Below, in pieces: positions 60,912-64,000 of a stretch of 64,000 nt of DNA. Made by a program: the position numbers and the translations under genes. The DNA comes from Ralstonia insidiosa. GTDB lineage: Bacteria > Pseudomonadota > Gammaproteobacteria > Burkholderiales > Burkholderiaceae. Within the stretch, counting starts at the first letter, position 1. Each line of letters starts with the position of its first letter. Location of the stretch: the NCBI RefSeq assembly GCF_008801405.1, contig NZ_VZPV01000002.1:186001-250000 (forward strand), read 5' to 3'. Below the pieces are notes generated by a model that worked only from the letters and a program-made list of their open reading frames with translations, was not told where the DNA came from and searched no databases.

Positions 60912-61325
60912 TTAATGCGTCGATGCAGATCCGTGGGTCTGCGCATGCCATTCGAACAGCTGCATCACCGAATCCGTCAGACCGTCAGGGTCGAACGGCT
61001 TGGGCAGGAAGCCCGTGGCGCCGGCGGCACGCGCCTGCTCGCGGATCGTGCCGTCTGCCTCGGTGGTCAGCATCAGGATCGGCGTGTCGGCATAGGCCGA
61101 CAGCGATCGCAGCGCGCGGATCAGGGTGAGGCCGTCCATTGCTGGCATCACCTGATCGGTAATCACGAGGTCGTGCTTGCCGTCGGTCTGCTTGCGCACG
61201 GCTTCCAGCGCGGCGGCGCCGTCAGTGGCTTCCGTCACGGCAAAGCCGCACTCGCGCAGGCATGCGGCGATCATGCGGCGGATCGAGGTGGAGTCATCCA
61301 CCACCAGGATGTGTTTCTCGCTCAT
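60912..61325 (-). CDS. CheY-like single-domain response regulator
   Basis: 137 residues: D10-D11, phosphorylation site D57 (LVITDQVMPAMDG), T88 region (LMLTTEA) and K109 (GFLPKPFDPDGL). It lies between motB and cheA. The cheY-cheZ pair at 49.9-50.9 kb encodes the more canonical motor-binding CheY, so this one could be a phosphate sink or a second output (compare the CheY1/CheY2 split in rhizobia). That assignment is inference. Confidence 0.93.
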   Translation of the reverse strand: MSEKHILVVDDSTSIRRMIAACLRECGFAVTEATDGAAALEAVRKQTDGKHDLVITDQVMPAMDGLTLIRALRSLSAYADTPILMLTTEADGTIREQARAAGATGFLPKPFDPDGLTDSVMQLFEWHAQTHGSASTH

Positions 61326-61349
61326 TGGTTACGTTCTCCCCCTGGGCGC

Positions 61350-62309
61350 TTATGGCTTGGCTGGAGCAGCCGCATCGGCACCAGCCGCGGCCACTCCTGT
61401 TGCACGTGCTGCCGCATCGGGCAGCGTGTCTTTGCCGTCATTGCGCAGGTCGGCCACCGGCTCGACCCCGCCTGAACGGACGGCTTCAGCGGCCCGTGCA
61501 TTGAGCACGACGATGCTGATGCGACGGTTGATCGGGTTGTATGCGTTGGTCTTGTCCAGCGGCACCGATGCCTCCAGACCCACCACGCGGCTCACCTTCT
61601 CGGGCTTCATGCCGCCCGCAATCAACTCGCGGCGCGAGGCGTTGGCACGGTCGGCGGAGAGCTCCCAGTTGCTGTAGCCGTGTTGCGTGGCGTATTGCGT
61701 GGCATCGGTATGGCCCGACAGGCTGATCGGGTTGGGCACATCATTGAGTGCCGAGCCCAGCTCGCGCAGGATGGTGCGCATGTACGGCTGCACCTCGGCG
61801 CTGGCGTTGGCAAACATCGGGCGGTTCTGCTGGTCAACGATCTGGATGCGCAGCCCTTCGCTGGTCATGTCGATCAGCAGCTGGTGCTTGAACTGGCTCA
61901 TCACCGGGTTGGTCTCCACCATCTCGGCAATCTTCTGCTTGAGCTTGTTCAGCGCGGCGTCGTCGGACTCATCGCGGATATTGCGCTGGCGCTGCACCGT
62001 GGGGCTAGGGCTCGGGTTCGGCTGCGGCACGTTCTGCTTGAGCGACGGGCTGCCCTGCAGGATGCTCGACTGATCGCCCGAACCGGCGCCGCCAAACAGC
62101 GCCACCTTCAGCGGCGTGCGGAAATACGTTTCCACCGACGACAACTCGGCCTTGGTGACCGAGCTGAGCAGCCACATCAGCAGGAAGAACGCCATCATGG
62201 CCGTCACGAAGTCGGCATAGGCGATCTTCCACGCGCCACCATGGTGGCCGTGCCCAGCCTTCTTGTTGCGCCGGATGACAATGAAGGTCGGTGTGCTGGA
62301 CTTGCTCAT
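61350..62309 (-). CDS. motB: Flagellar stator protein MotB
   Basis: 319 residues. The single N-terminal membrane helix carries the proton-binding D33 (GAWKIAYADFVTAMMAFFLL). A plug/linker region follows, then an OmpA-like peptidoglycan-binding domain (ISLSGHTDATQY, ELSADRANASRRELIAGGM). The C-terminal ~50 residues are Ala-rich. It anchors the stator to the cell wall and conducts protons with MotA. Confidence 0.96.
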   Translation of the reverse strand: MSKSSTPTFIVIRRNKKAGHGHHGGAWKIAYADFVTAMMAFFLLMWLLSSVTKAELSSVETYFRTPLKVALFGGAGSGDQSSILQGSPSLKQNVPQPNPSPSPTVQRQRNIRDESDDAALNKLKQKIAEMVETNPVMSQFKHQLLIDMTSEGLRIQIVDQQNRPMFANASAEVQPYMRTILRELGSALNDVPNPISLSGHTDATQYATQHGYSNWELSADRANASRRELIAGGMKPEKVSRVVGLEASVPLDKTNAYNPINRRISIVVLNARAAEAVRSGGVEPVADLRNDGKDTLPDAAARATGVAAAGADAAAPAKP

Positions 62310-62388
62310 GGTCCGTTCCCGTCGGTGTGTGCTGCGTCGTTAATGGCGTGGCTCGTGGGCCGCACTCTGTGTCATAGGGGGTTCAGCG

Positions 62389-63249
62389 CTACGCTGTCTT
62401 GGCGCCACGCACGTGGTCTTCCAGCTCGGCAAACGACGGGCGCTCGGTCGAGAACAGCACCTTGCGGCCGAACTCAACAGCAATCGCCGGGGCGTAGCCG
62501 TTCATGCTGGCCAGCAACGTCACCTTGATGCACTGGAACAACTTGGTCGATTCTTCGGCGCGCTGCTCCAGCAACGAACCCAGCGGCCCGATGAAGCCGT
62601 ACGCCAGCAAAATGCCGAGGAAGGTGCCGACCAGCGCCGAGGCGATCAGCTTGCCCAGCTCTGCCGGCGGCAGGCCGACCGAGCCCATGGTGTGCACCAC
62701 GCCCATCACCGCAGCCACGATGCCGAAGGCCGGCATGGCGTCGCCCACCTTGGTGATGATGCGGGCCGGTTGTTCAGCTTCGTGGTGGTGGGTGTCGATT
62801 TCCTGATCCATCAGCGCTTCGATCTGGAACGGATTCAGGTTGCCGCCGACCATCAGGCGCAGGTAATCGCAGATGAAATCCAGCGCGTGGTGATCGGCCT
62901 GGATGGCGGGGTAGTTGGCGAACAGCGCGCTTTCGTGCGGGGATTCGATGTCGGCTTCGATCGACATCATCCCTTCACGGCGGATCTTGGACAGCACCAC
63001 ATACAGCAGCGCCATCACTTCCATATAGAGGGCCTTGGTGTACTTCGAGCCCTTGAACAGGCCCGGGAGCGCCTTGACCGTGGCGTTGATGGCCTTTTTG
63101 TCGTTGCCGACCACGAAGGCACCAATGCCAGCGCCGAAGATGATCAGCAGTTCGGTCGGCTGGAACAGCGGCCCCAGGTGGCCACCGGCCAGCATGTAGC
63201 CGCCGAACACCGAGGCGAGAATCACGATGTAACCGATGGCGACTAACAC
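62389..63249 (-). CDS. motA: Flagellar stator protein MotA
   Basis: 286 residues, four membrane helices (first MLVAIGYIVILASVFGGYMLAGG). The cytoplasmic loop carries the charged residues that contact FliG (LLYVVLSKIRREGMMSIEADIESP). The proline-containing TM3/TM4 parts are VGDAMPAFGIVAAVMGVVHTM and GLPPAELGKLIASALVGTFLGILLAYGFIGP. It is first in the motA-motB-cheY-cheA-cheW-mcp unit, with a sigma-28-like promoter upstream. Confidence 0.96.
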   Translation of the reverse strand: MLVAIGYIVILASVFGGYMLAGGHLGPLFQPTELLIIFGAGIGAFVVGNDKKAINATVKALPGLFKGSKYTKALYMEVMALLYVVLSKIRREGMMSIEADIESPHESALFANYPAIQADHHALDFICDYLRLMVGGNLNPFQIEALMDQEIDTHHHEAEQPARIITKVGDAMPAFGIVAAVMGVVHTMGSVGLPPAELGKLIASALVGTFLGILLAYGFIGPLGSLLEQRAEESTKLFQCIKVTLLASMNGYAPAIAVEFGRKVLFSTERPSFAELEDHVRGAKTA

Positions 63250-63307
63250 TGGGCGAACTCCTGAATGGGCATCGCACGATCAATTCGAGCGATCAATACA
63301 AGGGTGA

Positions 63308-63334
63308 TTAACGGCATCGCCCCGGTTTCCTGAA
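63308..63334 (-). promoter_or_regulatory. Candidate sigma-28-type promoter for the motA operon
   Basis: On the minus strand TTCA (63331-63334), 15 bases, then GCCGTTAA (63308-63315), differing from GCCGATAA at one base. It lies 59 bases before motA. The -35 match is weaker than at the other two sigma-28 sites. Confidence 0.45.
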
Positions 63335-63491
63335 GGCTTGGCGCCGGGTTTTGCTGCAAGGGTTGGCGCTCGAGGGCAACCGAAAATCGTTGTGCCACGC
63401 CCCTCTTCACCAAGAACGGCATCAAAACGGGCGGCTTGAGCGCCACGTCGCCCCGGGAAGACCCGAAAAGCGGGGGCAACCAAGCCGAACG

Positions 63492-63526
63492 AAAGAAAAA
63501 AGGGACGGAAATTGCTTTCCGTCCCT
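63492..63526 (-). terminator. Intrinsic terminator upstream of motA
   Basis: AGGGACGGAAA (63501-63511) / TTTCCGTCCCT (63516-63526) forms a perfect 11-bp stem. On the minus strand it is followed by TTTTTTCTTTC. It stops transcription arriving from flhDC and is the second of two terminators in tandem. Confidence 0.9.
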
Positions 63527-63541
63527 TCCTTCACGCGCGGC

Positions 63542-63584
63542 GGCAAAAAAAATGCCGGCCCGCAGTTTCCTGCGACGACCGGCC
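63542..63584 (-). terminator. First intrinsic terminator downstream of flhC
   Basis: On the minus strand GCCGGTCGT-CGCAG-GAAA-CTGCG-GGCCGGC pairs as CGCAG/CTGCG with outer CCGG pairs. It is followed by ATTTTTTTTGCC. With the hairpin at 63492-63526 it makes a tandem terminator between flhDC and motA. Confidence 0.8.
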
Positions 63585-63585
63585 T

Positions 63586-63751
63586 ACCCCCTTCCCCTTT
63601 TGTGCTGTCTGAGCCCCTGTGCTGTTGCTGCTCTGTGTTCTGTGCTGTCTTGTTATGTGCCGAACTTGCCGGCTATTGTTGTTGTGTTCCCGTATTTCCC
63701 GTCATTCCCCGGCGTTCGTTCCCGTACGTCCCGTAATCCCGGTGGTACCGC
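63586..63751. repeat. Low-complexity stretch between flhC and its terminators
   Basis: The plus strand shows degenerate repeats: TGTGCTGT occurs at about 63601, 63618 and 63639 within a CTG/TGT-rich tract. TTCCCGTA/TTTCCCGTC/TTCCCGTAC/GTCCCGTAA units then follow at about 63687-63742. No gene is evident. On the minus strand it would be the flhC 3' UTR. Confidence 0.45.
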
Positions 63752-64000
63752 TCAGGCGTCGATCGTCTTGTCTGCGACCGCATCTACCTGGCCAGCGACG
63801 CGCTTTTTCTTGCCTGCGCGTGAAGGTGGCTGGCAGACACCGCACACGAAACCATGGTGCAAGTCTTCTGCATGGGCTACGAAATGGCCGGTGCAGCGCG
63901 TGCACTTCACGGTGTGCAGCATCTTTCCCTCGAAGAACTTCAGCATCATCCACGCGCGGGTAATGGAAAGCACTTCTTCCTGCTCGTGAACGTGAATGTG
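63752..64000 (-). CDS. flhC: Flagellar master regulator FlhC, C-terminal part (partial)
   Basis: The window holds the last 82 residues; the gene continues beyond position 64000. The zinc-binding Cys cluster is diagnostic of FlhC: VKCTRCTGHFVAHAEDLHHGF followed by VCGVCQPPSRAGKKK. AWMMLKFFEGKML precedes it. With FlhD it activates class II flagellar genes. The downstream order flhC-motA-motB-che matches the usual enterobacterial and betaproteobacterial arrangement. Confidence 0.93.
   Translation of the reverse strand, partial: HIHVHEQEEVLSITRAWMMLKFFEGKMLHTVKCTRCTGHFVAHAEDLHHGFVCGVCQPPSRAGKKKRVAGQVDAVADKTIDA

Overview
The window looks like a piece of a betaproteobacterial genome of the Burkholderiaceae, most probably Ralstonia (R. 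pickettii / insidiosa / mannitolilytica type). This rests on high GC, typical Ralstonia gene families (a 528-residue isocitrate lyase, a true ACC deaminase beside a divergent Lrp regulator) and a motility/chemotaxis order motA-motB-cheY-cheA-cheW-mcp-mcp-cheR-cheD-cheB-cheY-cheZ behind flhC. The assignment is by recognition; no database search was possible. No tRNA, rRNA, CRISPR array or complete insertion sequence was seen.

Region by region. (1) 1-4.0 kb: end of an unidentified gene, a DHFR/RibD-family reductase, aceA with an elaborate promoter region and a clear terminator, and an alpha/beta hydrolase with Cys in the nucleophile elbow. (2) 4.0-6.2 kb: a small accessory patch with a highly structured non-coding segment, two overlapping tiny genes, and an AT-richer gene for an Mrr-like PD-(D/E)XK nuclease, followed by a decayed copy of the Lrp gene found again at 17.1 kb. 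(3) 6.2-12.1 kb: a Fur-box-led fecI-fecR-TonB receptor-esterase iron uptake operon on the minus strand. (4) 12.1-16.8 kb: a patchwork of TetR/SDR, an F420-type NADP oxidoreductase, a second SDR and a LysR regulator, with a gene fragment between them. (5) 17.1-22.3 kb: Lrp regulator/ACC deaminase, arylamine N-acetyltransferase, a MarR-GNAT fusion and a chemoreceptor.

(6) 22.9-28.8 kb: a compact GntR-led operon with an AprA-like flavoprotein, a two-cluster ferredoxin, a HEAT-repeat protein and a DUF971 protein, followed by a sulfonate-type and a molybdate-type binding protein. This is the best candidate in the window for an undescribed metabolic system, probably in sulfur scavenging. (7) 28.8-36.8 kb: housekeeping and stress genes (YbhB, YggT, glycine-zipper lipoprotein, GlxA-type regulator, isochorismatase-like hydrolase, NCS2 purine permease, MBL-fold hydrolase). 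(8) 36.9-44.8 kb: fliA, flhG-like, flhF, flhA and flhB, with a yitT-like gene inserted in the opposite direction between flhA and flhB. (9) 45.1-49.8 kb: secreted proteins, including a lipoprotein arylsulfatase translationally coupled to its own exported formylglycine-generating enzyme. (10) 49.8-64 kb: chemotaxis and motor genes, with three sigma-28-like promoters, strong terminators and the 3' end of flhC.

A notable sequence-level find is a ~120-bp element with imperfect inverted ends that occurs twice, after yggT and after cheB, in the same orientation relative to the upstream gene and placed directly at its stop codon.
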